This document shows positions 13,201 through 22,333 of a stretch of 64,000 nt of DNA, piece after piece. The stretch is from Platanthera guangdongensis (lineage: Eukaryota > Streptophyta > Magnoliopsida > Asparagales > Orchidaceae). Numbering within the stretch: the stretch's first letter is position 1; each line of letters begins with the position of its first letter. The notes under the pieces were generated by a model, which was given only the letters and a program-made list of their open reading frames with translations, made no database searches and had not been told where the DNA came from. The stretch covers positions 2,064,332 to 2,128,331 of the forward strand of contig CM077150.1 in the NCBI GenBank assembly GCA_039583875.1, written 5' to 3'. The translations under genes and the position numbers were made by a program.

Positions 13201-15775
13201 ACCCAGACATATGGGGTTGACTATTTTGACACTTTCTCTCCAGTTGCTCGTCTCAGCACTATCAGGGTCCTGCTCTCTGTGGCTTTCAACCGGGATTGGC
13301 CCATTTCTCAACTGAATGTTAAGAATGTCTTTCTATATGGGAACCTTCATGAGGACGTCTATATGGAGCAACCTCCAGGGTATGTTGCTCATGGGGAGAC
13401 ACAGGTATGCCGGCTACGGAAAGTTATCTATGGTCTCAAGCAAAGCCCTCAGACATGGTTTGACAAGTTCAGCGGGGTTATGGCGGCTGTGGGTTTTACG
13501 AGTTCTGCCGATCACTCATTATTTATTCGCAAAACCTCCTTGGGTCTGGTAGTGTTTGTTGTATATGTGGATGATATTCTTCTCACTGTAGATGACCAGG
13601 ATGGGATAACCTTGACAAAGAAACATCTTCGTCAACACCTAGTCACAAAGGATATGGGCTCTCCAAAATACTTTCTGGGGATAGAAATCTCTCGGAAGCC
13701 CAAATCCCTTGTCCTCTCTCAACGCAAGTATGCTCTTGATTTGCTAAAAGAGGCAGGGTTGACTGGAGCTAAATCTGCTCAATGCCCCATGGCGACTGGA
13801 GAAGATAAAAAATGGACGGATGAATCTCCTCTTCTTTTAGATGTTACGAGGTACAGACGTCTGGTTGGCAAAAATATATATCTCACGGTGATCAAACCCG
13901 ACATCGCCTGTGTTGTAGGTAAGGTTAGTCAATTCATGCAGGCTCCTAGGGAGTGTCATCTTCAGTCTGCTCTGATGATGTTGGAGTATATTAAATCAGC
14001 GCCTGGGAAAAGATTACTCTTTCAGAAGAATGGTCATTTGAAGATTGAAGCATACTCAGATTCAAGCTATGTTGATGACAAAGGAGACCGCAAGTCAACG
14101 TCGGGCTTTTGCACCTTTGTGGGAGGAAATCTTGTGAGCTGGAAGAGCAAGAAACAGTCTGTCGTCTCCAGGTCCAGCGCCGAAGCAGAATATCGAAGTA
14201 TGGCGTCGACCACATGTGAATTGAAGTGGTTGCGGGCTCTCATGCTTGACTTAGGAGAGGTCTACAATCATCCTCTACATATGTTTTGTGACAACAAGGT
14301 CGCTATATACATCTCCAAAAATCCGGTCTTCCATGAGAGAACAAAGCACATTGAAGTCGACTGTCACTTTATTCGGGAAGAGATTTTGAAGAAACAAATT
14401 TGTACTCCATTCGTCACCTCCGATAAAGAGCTGGCAGATATTTTCACCAAGCCGGTGTCCGGCTCCTTTCTTCACATTTGCGACAAGCTAGGCATGATCG
14501 ACATATATACTCCAGCTTGAGGGGGAGTGTTGTTGTATGGAGACCGGGCGGTCTGGCGGTCTGATTCTGGCAGTTTAGAGACCGAGCGGTCTGTCGGTCT
14601 CTCTCCTGCGGTTTGGTGGCTGGACTGTTGCTGTGATTATCCGGGCGGTCTGACGGTTTGTCTCAGGCGGCTTAGAGACCGGGCGGTCTGGCGGTCTCCT
14701 ATGGCGGCTTGTTCTCTGTTTCTTGTGGTGGCCGGGCGGTTAGCCTATTCGTCTAACCGCGCGGTCTGTTCGCCTTGTTTTTATGTTAAACCGCTTACAC
14801 CTGTAATTATTTAGTCTCACATTGTTTAATTGTAATCTCTCTCATCCCCTCCATTTTATAAAATGGAGGCTATACCTTTGTAATAGATATCTTTTTGGAT
14901 AATAAAAATTTTGTTACTCCAATTTTTTGGTTTCTTGTTTTCTGCTCGCACACCGTGCAATCGCAATGGTTCCCGATACTTTTTTGTATATATAGTATGG
15001 ATATATATTTATTTATTTATATATGTTATATATATATAAAACATGAGGTAAGATTTGCCAAGTCAGCTCAAATAAATTCAACTAAATTTCAATTATCTAT
15101 GAGTAATAAAATGAGATCTTAATAGATAAAGTGACTCTAATCATCATTCTGAAAAAAAATTATGACAAGTTTGGGTGTGCTAGCACTAAATATCTACTGA
15201 AAGAGTTCAGATGAAAATAAACTTCAGCATTGATTTGATGCGGATAAACCACAAAGCATTCATTCCTAATTTCACTTGATCATGATCAAAATTGCTTAGC
15301 TCCTGAATTACAGCAAGATGCAGAAATTAAGAACTAAGAAGTTAGTTCATCTATAAACAGATAGTGAAGTCCTAACATACAACAAATTTCTTATATGGTC
15401 TAAGGTTACAATTGCGGCTCATTTGGTTATGGTTGTCGATAAAGTAGGACGAGTAGTGTGAGTAAATTAACATGAATTTGATGCATGGGCATGCACTAGC
15501 CAACGGCACAAAAAATGTAGGCATATCATTGAGTCTTGGGTGTATTGAGGCTGTACTCAGGACCTATGTGGTGTACTTTTCTATGTATTCCCCTTTCAAT
15601 TGAAGTCATTTTATGAAGTATGAGTGATGCAACATTATAATGAGTCTGAACCATACATCACCTTCATTGAAATAAGAAACAATCATTAGAAAATGAACTG
15701 AGACAGTTAATCATACCAGGCCTGCCCTTGACGGTGGAAGGCATCAGATTTTGATCCCAGCTTCATCAAATCCAT
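7206..15775 (-). CDS. NPH3/RPT2-family BTB protein, first two coding exons (5' part of gene)
   Basis: Exon 1 (15775 down to 15717) begins ATG and encodes MDLMKLGSKSDAFHRQGQ followed by A and part of a Trp codon, ending at donor TG|GTATGA. Exon 2 (7275 down to 7206), after acceptor CTGCAG|G, encodes FCTTGLPSDVAVEVGEMTFH then LHK, ending at donor AAG|GTTGAG. Joining them completes the Trp codon and gives 43 in-frame codons. The result matches the N-terminal start of the BTB domain of NPH3-family proteins, which act as CUL3 ubiquitin-ligase adaptors in phototropin and auxin-related signalling. The intron after HLHK is a known position in this family. Intron 1 is about 8.4 kb and contains copia element A; intron 2 runs off the left edge, so the NPH3 domain is not visible. 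Both splice sites and the frame are intact, so the gene could still function. Orthology within the family cannot be set from 43 residues. Confidence 0.88.
7276..9030. other. Intron 1 of the NPH3-like gene, partly C/T-rich, no gene recognised
   Basis: From about 7780 to 8460 the sequence becomes C- and CCA-rich, with an overlapping Pro/Ser-rich open frame (8167-8451, plus) of no recognised domain. The composition resembles the long leader inside the 5' LTR of element G, so an old LTR fragment is possible. I could not define ends. Confidence 0.3.
9031..10399 (-). repeat. Possible decayed Tekay-type LTR start
   Basis: On the minus strand the sequence from 10399 begins TGTAACATCCGAGGCCC, the form typical of Tekay/Del LTR starts (element E begins TGTAACGTCCCGAATCG). 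It is followed by a GC-rich patch with a poly-C run (about 10000-10016) and then a leader-like stretch containing CAAGCCCTAATC. The inner boundary is not visible, and no internal domains or target duplication were found. Confidence 0.35.
10400..10404. repeat. Target-site duplication of copia A (left), CCGTG
   Basis: CCGTG directly precedes the 5' LTR and recurs at 14953-14957 directly after the 3' LTR. Confidence 0.9.
10405..10829 (+). repeat. 5' LTR of copia A
   Basis: It runs from TGTTGATGTATGG to GTTCGTACA. U3 is packed with GCGGTCT motifs and partial dyads. A TATA box (CTATAAAAG) lies at about 10733. The 3' LTR partner has the same length, 425 bp. Confidence 0.95.
10830..10841 (+). other. 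Primer-binding site of copia A
   Basis: TGGTATCACAGG directly follows the LTR. This is the initiator tRNA-Met site TGGTATCAGAGC with drift at three positions. Confidence 0.8.
11365..12600 (+). pseudogene. Copia A protease and integrase (frameshifted)
   Basis: The frame starts at ATG 11365, directly after the leader, and reaches the protease active site WLIDSGATNHMT about 30 codons later, so gag is absent. A frameshift near 11600 moves the reading to a second frame (CNLLSVTSLCKQL...). A TGA at about 11824 replaces a Trp codon just before the pre-integrase LRLGH-like block. Integrase follows with HSDVWGP (about 11995), RSDN (about 12190) and VAERKN (about 12295), so the catalytic D, D and E are all visible, but the domain is spread over several frames. 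The start lies at the same place relative to protease as in element B. Confidence 0.85.
13039..14520 (+). pseudogene. Copia A reverse transcriptase-RNase H
   Basis: An open stretch of 493 codons. The RT begins near MDEEISTLTERGTW and has the GCRWVYVVKF, KARLVAKGF and FSPVARLSTIR blocks and the catalytic YVDDILLT. It is followed by copia RNase H ending in ELADIFTKP. Drift is seen against element B (KNVFLYGN for KNAFLYGD; CVVGKVSQ for YAVGKVSQ). It is open only because this half escaped stops; protease and integrase upstream are in other frames, so no full polyprotein can be made. Confidence 0.88.
14515..14527 (+). other. Polypurine tract of copia A
   Basis: GCTTGAGGGGGAG sits directly before the 3' LTR. 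It is the usual second-strand priming site and is shared with element B. Confidence 0.8.
14528..14952 (+). repeat. 3' LTR of copia A
   Basis: It runs from TGTTGTTGTATGG to GCTCGCACA, 425 bp. It retains three AGACCG-NN-CGGTCT dyads (14541, 14579, 14676) and a hairpin at 14736-14760. The target duplication CCGTG follows at 14953-14957. Confidence 0.95.
14958..15716. other. Intron 1 of the NPH3-like gene near exon 1
   Basis: AT-rich DNA with TA-rich microsatellite text near 14990-15045. It leads up to the splice donor of exon 1 read on the minus strand. No further feature seen. Confidence 0.5.
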
Positions 15776-16340
15776 TCTCAATCAAACCCAACAGTGAAAG
15801 AAAAGCTCAACTGCTCAAGGCAAGGAACTTAACTAGAACTTAGGAAAGAAGAAACAAAACCAATAAGTTTTTTGAGAGTTAAATAGCTCCTGGGAGATTC
15901 CACAGACACCTATGTTCCCCAATTCCCTGGAACCAAAAAAAAAAAAACAAATGTAAGATAAAAATTAACTGTAAATACCACAATTCACGAAAATCCGAGC
16001 AAGATACAGCAGATCGCCCAAAATTGACCACGGGAAACCCTCTAAATTAATAATGAGCCGAAAATACCCGAACACAAAAAAACTGCACATTTGTGAACAA
16101 CTCGAGCAATGGAAGAACCCGGAACAGTAAGTACAAGTCCACCGAAATGAGAAATATACCGAGAATGAAACTCGAACCTTCCGATCTCCAGATATTTCAA
16201 AAAGATGGTTCAGAGGGAGGGGAAACAACGAGGGGCGAAGGGGGAAAAAAGATAGTTCAAAGCACAGAACATCTTCTGGCGTCTCTTCACTTCCATTGTC
16301 GCTTCACTACAAAATTGGAGAGCTGAAGATGCAGTAAAAC
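15776..16340 (-). other. Probable 5' UTR of the NPH3-like gene with a leader intron
   Basis: Upstream of the ATG on the minus strand, a T-rich tract ending TTCCAG|GG (about 15927) looks like a splice acceptor. A donor-like TCTCG|GTATATTTC lies near 16160, preceded by exon-like C/T-rich leader (about 16160-16340). This is inferred from splice-like signals only; transcript data would settle it. Confidence 0.4.
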
Positions 16341-16398
16341 CCGCCCAATCTGGCAATGACGACAAGGACCGACGACAGCTGAAGATGCAGTAAAACCC
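16320..16398. repeat. Short direct repeat of 22 bp
   Basis: AGCTGAAGATGCAGTAAAAC continuing CC occurs at about 16320 and 16377, near the presumed transcription start of the NPH3-like gene. Confidence 0.75.
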
Positions 16399-16399
16399 A

Positions 16400-17256
16400 A
16401 AACCCTCATTAAACTAATGAGAATTGGAGAAGAAAGAGAAGCCCGCTCGGTGTCATTAATTATTGTGGAAAATGATGGTTTGCACCTAATCCCATGTGGA
16501 GTCGTCAACCATGCAGAAGCTCTGGATGCTCTCCTGCGTTTTTTTAGGGAGAAATTATTACGTCCGCTCGGTGTATCCCTGGCCTCATGAGGATGCTCTA
16601 GTCCTCTAGATCGGATCTGTCTATTCATAGATTTTTACGATTCGTAGCCCTAAATAGATTTAGCTTTATATTATTCGTCGATAAATTTATTATTTGTAGA
16701 TAAGACAAAAAAATATATATAGAATGATTCAGCTCTAAAGAAGATAAAGAAGATAATGATCATGCCATTTAGAGTTTCTTATTTTGATATTACCTTTTTT
16801 TAATCTTTTCCAATAGAATTTGAGATGCATGACTTAGTTTGCTTGATGTAACATAATGAGTATGCATTTGAAAAGGACAAGAGGTATGTTCTCATCTCTG
16901 GATTTACATAGAGAAAGAATAAGTGCTTCATATTGCTTTTACTTTTGATTCCTTCATTTTCGATGTGTGTGATGCTGTCGTCAATTTGAGCTCAGAAGAT
17001 CGTTGAAGCAGGGTCATCGTCGTCGAGCTTCTCGGCTTAGGATGGAGTAATTAACTTGGGCTCAAAAGGTCGTCGGAGGAGTCCCTTCATTGTCAGACAC
17101 TACTCAGGAAAACGAAGATATCGACTTCTTAAGTTTATAGTTGGTTTGCAGATAGACGTTTATAAACTCAATCAAAGTGGAAAAAAATTGGTTTGCGAAT
17201 AGACAATTATGGTCTGCGAATAACAATTGTCTATATGTGTGTGTGTGTGCACGCGT
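16400..17256. other. Intergenic/promoter region upstream of the NPH3-like gene
   Basis: AT-rich with a short GT repeat (about 17235-17248) just before the element D insertion. A minus-strand open frame (16287-16628) overlaps the presumed leader and has no domain. Confidence 0.35.
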
Positions 17257-17261
17257 GTGAT
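17257..17261. repeat. Target-site duplication of element D (left), GTGAT
   Basis: GTGAT precedes the left LTR and recurs at 23175-23179 directly after the right LTR. Confidence 0.9.
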
Positions 17262-17449
17262 TGTACAACCCCGTATTCGCGAAGAGTGGGTCCCAAACAA
17301 GGCAGACGCGTTTTTTAAGCTTTTTGGAGATTTTGCACTCTCGGTGGTCAATTTTGGCTCTGGCTTGGAAATATACTAGTAGGGGGGAAAATTTTACCTC
17401 CCCCCCCCCCCCGGTGGCCCCTTCTGTGAGGCAGGTGCAACGGCCTGGC

Positions 17450-17590
17450 AGGGGCGAGACCGGCCCGGGGCCGGGTCTCGCCCGCCCCGCGGGCAGGTGG
17501 GGGCGAGACCGGCCCGGGGCCGGGTCTCCCCCGCCCCGCGGGCTGGTGGGGGCGAGACCGGCCCGGGGCCGGGTCTCGCCCGCCCTGCGG
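17450..17590. repeat. GC-rich 49-bp palindromic tandem units in the D LTR (three copies)
   Basis: Each unit contains GCGAGACC ... GGTCTCGC arms around GGCCCGGGGCCG, then CCCGCCCCGCGGGC(A/T)GGTGGG. Each can fold into a long GC hairpin. They lie upstream of the TATA box, in U3. The third unit ends with a variant CTGCGG. Confidence 0.85.
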
Positions 17591-17760
17591 TTTGGCATGT
17601 GGGCTCTCCCCATCCTTGGCCCCCTTTGGGCCTTGTCGTTACCGTTTTGCCCCCGGGATGTTTTTACCTCTTTGCCCCCCGGCGTGACGGTTTCCTATTG
17701 GCCCAAGGCTTATTGCCTTGGGGGCGTTTCAGACATTATGGGTCATGTGCTTGGAAAAAA

Positions 17761-17770
17761 CTATAAATAG
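17761..17770 (+). promoter_or_regulatory. TATA box of the element D LTR
   Basis: CTATAAATAG sits about 300 bp before the LTR end and is followed by a C/T-rich leader. The 3' LTR has the same box at about 22879. It is a probable retroelement promoter. Confidence 0.6.
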
Positions 17771-18113
17771 ACCCCCTTGGGTGCCTTTGGAGAGGATCTT
17801 TTGGCTTCCTCCTCCCTTAGTTCCTCCTTGGTAGAGTAGAGAGGGCTCCTCCAAGGCACCCTAGCTCGAGCATTGGCTAGGGAGGGGAAGAGCTCAGGTA
17901 GCATTCCGGGTGTGAGGTGGGACCTCCGTGCTAGAGCCGAGGGTCTGTTCATAGTCTCCTAAGTCTCCGGTCCGTGACGTTCTCTCGAGTGTAGTAGGTG
18001 TGAGGTCACCCCTTTCAGGGACCCCGAACTCCACAGAGGTCAATTTTGGCTTCAACACTTTTGGTGCGGTGAGCGTGGAGAGTGACCAGCACAGAAGATC
18101 TCGTGAGAGAGCC

Positions 18114-20225
18114 ATGACTGGAGGTGAGGGAGGTAGTGATGATCTCGGCGAGCTCCCTAGCTCAGGACCCTTTGTGGGGAGGCAAGAGTTCATGGCCTCC
18201 ATCCAGGGCATCATGGAGATGCTGCGAAGCATTGCTCCTCAGGGTGGCAGCTCCACCCCGACCCTCCAGGAGCTAGCTCCCCCCCTCGATGAGTCGACTC
18301 CCAGGGGTCTAGGCGAGATGACCCCAGCAGGGGGAGAAGGAAGTGCACCAGGAAGAAGGCCTGGGAAGGAGAGGATGGGAGATGGGGTCGAGCGAGACCT
18401 CACCGGCCGGGAGCTGTTCTCTAGCCCGGCGAGTGCCAACCTCCCAGGCGAGCAGATTGCGCGAGTGGAGGTGGCGAGACCACCCCTTAGGGGGTCACCC
18501 TTCAGCGAGCTGATCATCTCAGCTCCCGTTCCCGAGGGGTTCAGAGAGCCAGACATGGCTTACTATACGGGGAAGGATGACCCCGTCCAACATCTGTAGT
18601 GGTTCGAAGATGTCGTCTCCATCAGGCCGATGACGGATGCCTTCAAGTGTCGCCTCTTTGCGATCACGTTGAAGGAGAAGGCAAGGGACTGGTTCCATCA
18701 ACTCCCTCCGAGGTCGATCTATGGGTTCGAGGACTTGAGCCGGAGCTTTCAGCTTCGCTTCTCCACCTCCAAGAAGCGGAAGAGGAGCCCCGAGTCCATC
18801 TTCCTGATAAGGCAGGGGGCCGAGGAGTCGTTGGCCCGTTACGTTGACCGGTTCCAAGAGGAGATCCTGGAGGTCCAGGAGATGCCAGGGTATGCTCTCC
18901 AGATGGCCTTCACCGTTGGGCTAAAGGAGGGCTTCTTCAAGATGAGCTTGACCCGGAAGGCCCCCCTTTCCTTTGAGGAGCTGATGGAAAGGGCGGCTGA
19001 GGAGATAGCCATGGAGGCGGTCAACCCGGCATTTGTCAAGAAGTTGGCAAAGCTAACAGAGGCGGAGTCGAATGAGCAAGTAGGCTCGAGACCTCATGAA
19101 GGAAGAAGGAGAGAGGAGCAGAGAGCTCAGGAGGGTCCGGAACCAGGTTGGAGACAGCAGGGAGGACCCGCTCAAGGCCCGGGAAGAGGTTATGCCCAAG
19201 ATGGGGGAAACTTCCATGGGGGCCAAGGAAGGTTCAACTTCCAGAGGCAAGCCCCTAGGCAGCTCCTCCCCCCACCGCAGCAAGCGATGGAGATTGGTCG
19301 AAGGGAGAGGAGGAACCGCCAGGGAAGGAGAAGGGTCAGGGTAGAGTTGCCCTACTGTGACTTCCATCAGGTGGAGGGGCACGCCACGACTACCTGCCCC
19401 GAGTTCCTGGAAGTGAGGGGGGCGAGAGGTCCTGCCCAGCCGCAGCCACTGGTGCGGGTTGAAGAGGTTCTGCCCAGAGAAGGAGGGGATGATGTTTGTG
19501 AGGACCGGGTCGATGTCGGACCCCGAGGCGGTATAGCGGTGATCCATGGTGGAGTGGGGATCGAGGCCACTCGGAAGGCAAGCCTCCATGTCATGTACCG
19601 AAGGAGCGTCGCCTCAACCTCCCAGACCCCGCCCCAGGAGGAGAAGATCACCTTCTCGGTAAAGGACCTACCGGATCATGAGGATCCGTTCTGTGATGCG
19701 CTGGTCATCCAGACGGCCATCGAGGGCTACAACGTCTCCCGAATCTTGGTTGACAACGGGAGCTCCGTCAACGTCGTTTTCAGGAAGGCGTTTGATGAGA
19801 TGAAGGTAGAACCAAGGAGGGTGTTGGCCTCGGACGGACCCCTGTTCGGGTTCTCAGGAGAAAGAAAGGAGGTCGAAGGTGGAGTAGGACTCCAAGTAAA
19901 GTTGGGAGGGGCCTCAAGGAACTGCCGATTCGTCATTGTTGACGCTCCAAGCAGCTACAACGCCATCTTCGGAAGGCCCCTCATCAGCGCCTTTCGTTGC
20001 GTCCCATCTTCCTTCCACCAATGCATCAAGTTCAGCTCCGGAGGGATCCAGGTCAGGGTCAAGGGGGACTCCAGGATGGCGAGGCAGTGCTACGTCACGG
20101 CTGTCAACACCATCTCTTGGTTGGCCCAGGCAGAGGAGATGGAGAAGGTCATGGAGAGCTTGAGCAAGATGAAAGTGCCCGAGGAAAAGGAAGCGGAAGA
20201 CGGCCGTCATGCCCAGGCCCCATGA
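18114..20225 (+). pseudogene. Gag-protease of element D (one nonsense codon)
   Basis: From ATG 18114 (57 bp inside the LTR) the frame is open to 20225 except for a TAG at 18597-18599. The TAG falls where relatives probably have Gln before the WFEDVV stretch (likely CAG to TAG). The gag core follows (about codons 155-330: LKEKARDWFHQLPP, then QLRFSTSKKRKR and the YVDRFQEE block). An Arg/Gly/Gln-rich stretch comes next, then a Cys-containing segment (CDFHQVEGHATTTCPEF). The aspartic protease is near 19740 with LVDNGSSVN, where the usual DTGA is DNGS, as in Tat-lineage elements. Length to the stop is 704 codons. No pol follows. Suppression of the single stop would be needed for full-length protein. 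Confidence 0.85.
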
Positions 20226-20454
20226 GGGTGCCTCGCCTTGCGGTAGTTTTTTTTTCATCTTTCTTGTCTTGTAACAAGTGCTACCCCTGACCAGCTGAGT
20301 CGGGGGGATCATGTAACCCATCTATTTTTCCCCGTTTGAGGATGTAGGATTTGGTAAGGTCTGATTGAGATGCTTAGTTCCTTTGCTCCGAGACGGTCCC
20401 GCTGCCCAGGCTCTCACTAGCTGGGCAAGGCCGGTGGTACCTCTCGTTGATGCC

Positions 20455-22170
20455 TAGTTGTCTCACCTCGAGATGGATTCCGCTGTCAGGCTCTCACCTA
20501 GCTGGCAGGGCAGGTTGATCTCTCGGAGGGTGGGAAGGTCTCACCTCGAGATGGATTCCGCTGTCAGGCTCTCACCTAGCTGGCAGGGCAGGTTGATCTC
20601 TCGGAGGGTGGGAAGGTCTCACCTCGAGATGGATTCTGCTGCCAGGCTCTCACCTAGCTGGCAGGGCAGGTTGATCTCTCGGAGGGTGGGAAGGTCTCAC
20701 CTCGAGATGGATTCCGCTATCAGGCTCGCATCTAGCTGACAGGGCAGGTTGATCTCTCGGAGGGTGGGAAGGTCTCACCTCGAGATAGATTCCGCTGCCA
20801 GGCTCCCACCTAGCTGGCAGGGCAGGTTGATCTCTCGGAGGGTGGGAAGGTCTCACCTGGAGATGGATTCCGCTGCCAGGCTCTCACCTAGCTGGCAGGG
20901 CAGGTTGATCTCTCGGAGGGTGGGAAGGTCTCACCTCGAGATGGATTCCGCTGTCAGGCTCCCACCTAGCTAGCAGGACAGGTTGATCTCTCGGAGGGTG
21001 GGAAGGTCTCACCTCGAGATGGATTCCGCTGCCAGGCTCCCACCTAGCTGGCAGGGCATGTTGATCTCTCGGAGGGTGGGAAGGTCTCACCTTGAGATGG
21101 ATTCCGCTGCCAGGCTCTCACCTAGCTGGCAGGGCAGGTTGATCTCTCGGAGGGTGGGAAGGTCTCACCTCGAGATGGATTCCGCTGCCAGGCTCTCACC
21201 TAGCTGGCAGGGCAGGTTGATCTCTCGGAGGGTGGGAAGGTCTCACCTCGAGATAGATTCCGCTGCCAGGCTCTCACCTAGCTGGCAGGGCAGGTTGATC
21301 TCTCAGAGGGTGGGAAGGTTCTCACCTCGAGATGGATTCCGCTGTCCGGCTCTCACCTAGCTGGCAGGGCAGGTTGATCTCTCGTGGAGGCTAAGTCCTT
21401 TAGCTCCGAGATGGATTCCGCTGCCAGGCTCTCACTAGCTGGCAAGGCAGGTTGATCTCTCGTGGAGGCTAAGTCCTTTAGCTCCGAGATGGATTCCGCT
21501 GCCAGGCTCTCACTAGCTGGCAGGGCAGGTTGATCTCTCGTGGAGGCTAAGTCCTTCAGCTCCGAGATGGATTCCGCTGCCAGGCTCTCATCTAGCTGGC
21601 AGGGCAGGTTGATCTCTCGTGGAGGCTAAGTCCTTCAGCTCCGAGATGGATTCCGCTGCCAGGCTCTCATCTAGCTGGCAGGGCAGGTTGATCTCTCGTG
21701 GAAGCCAGTCCCTTAGCTACAAGATGGATTCCGCTGTCAGGCTCTCACTAGCTGGCAGGGCAGGTTGATCTCTCGTGGAGGCTAAGTCCTTTAGCTCCGA
21801 GATGGATTCCGCTGCCAGGCTCTCACTAGCTGGCAGGGCAGGTTGATCTCTCGTGGAGGCTAAGTCCTTTAGCTCCGAGATGGATTCCGCTGTCAGGCTC
21901 TCACTAGCTGGCAGGGCAGGTTGATCTCTCGTGGAGGCTAAGTCCTTCAGCTCCGGGATGGATTCCGCTGCCAGGCTCTCACTAGCTGGCAGGGCAGGTT
22001 GATCTCTCGTGGAGGCTAAGTCCTTTAGCTCCGAGATGGATTCCGCTACCAGGCTCTCGCTAGCTGGCAGGGCAGGCGTACCTCTCGTGGAAGCCCAAGT
22101 CCCTTCGCTCCGGGGTGGTCCCGCTGCCAGGCTCCCACTAGCTGGCAGGGCCGGTGGTACCTCTCGTAGA
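20455..22170. repeat. Tandem array of about 22 copies of a 78-bp unit in element D
   Basis: The first block (to about 21380) has units built on CTCGAGATGGATTCCGCTG ... TCTCGGAGGGTGGGAAGG. The second block has the related form TCGTGGAGGCTAAGTCCTT ... TAGCTCCGAGATGGATTCCG. Both have a period of 78-79 bp. Every unit contains CTGCCAG ... CTGGCAG, a 7-bp inverted repeat around an 11-12-nt loop. The period is 26 codons, so long frames run through it on both strands as a by-product. It lies between gag-protease and the 3' LTR. Confidence 0.93.
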
Positions 22171-22316
22171 GCAAGTGTTTGCACCCCCGAGGCCGTCTCG
22201 TCACCCAGGCTCCCATTAGCTGGCTTGACAGGTTGACCCCTCCGGAGTCGCGCGCAAAAAGTACACTCCGCGAATACGTGGGGTTGGACGTTTCTTTCCG
22301 AGCTTGTGCCAACCTC

Positions 22317-22331
22317 GAAAAGAGCGGGGAT
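22317..22331 (+). other. Polypurine tract of element D
   Basis: AAAAGAGCGGGGA immediately upstream of the 3' LTR; the likely plus-strand primer. Confidence 0.6.
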
Positions 22332-22333
22332 TG

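Larger units (their letters stand above)
10405..14952 (+). mobile_element. Copia element A: complete in length, gag-less, pol broken
   Basis: Two 425-bp LTRs flank about 3.7 kb of interior with PBS, polypurine tract and 5-bp target duplications. The LTRs differ at roughly 30 positions by eye (about 7-8%, mostly transitions), so this is an older insertion. The interior has a long G/C-rich leader and then protease, integrase, RT and RNase H, but no gag, unlike related element C. Pol is interrupted by frameshifts and a TGA. It sits within intron 1 of the NPH3-like gene, in the orientation opposite to that gene. Confidence 0.95.
17262..18057 (+). repeat. 5' LTR of element D
   Basis: It runs from TGTACAACCCCGTATTCGCG to GGCTTCAACA. 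It contains three GC-rich palindromic 49-bp units (about 17450-17590), a TATA box CTATAAATAG at 17761-17770 and a leader-like R/U5. The 3' LTR has four of the 49-bp units, explaining most of the length difference. Confidence 0.93.

Noticed and set aside
12678..13311. Antisense open frames across the copia pol regions (A, B and C)
   Set aside because: Shadows of Pro/Ser-rich linker and RT codons on the opposite strand. The sense frames carry the conserved motifs.
17497..17770. Gly/Arg/Pro-rich open frames over the D LTRs (17104-17770, 22046-22951)
   Set aside because: They come from GC-rich palindromic units within LTRs, occur on both strands and have no domain.
20455..22170. CRISPR-like regular repeat array
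   Set aside because: There are no unique spacers: units are contiguous, 78 bp long and only slightly diverged. It is a satellite-like array in a plant retroelement.
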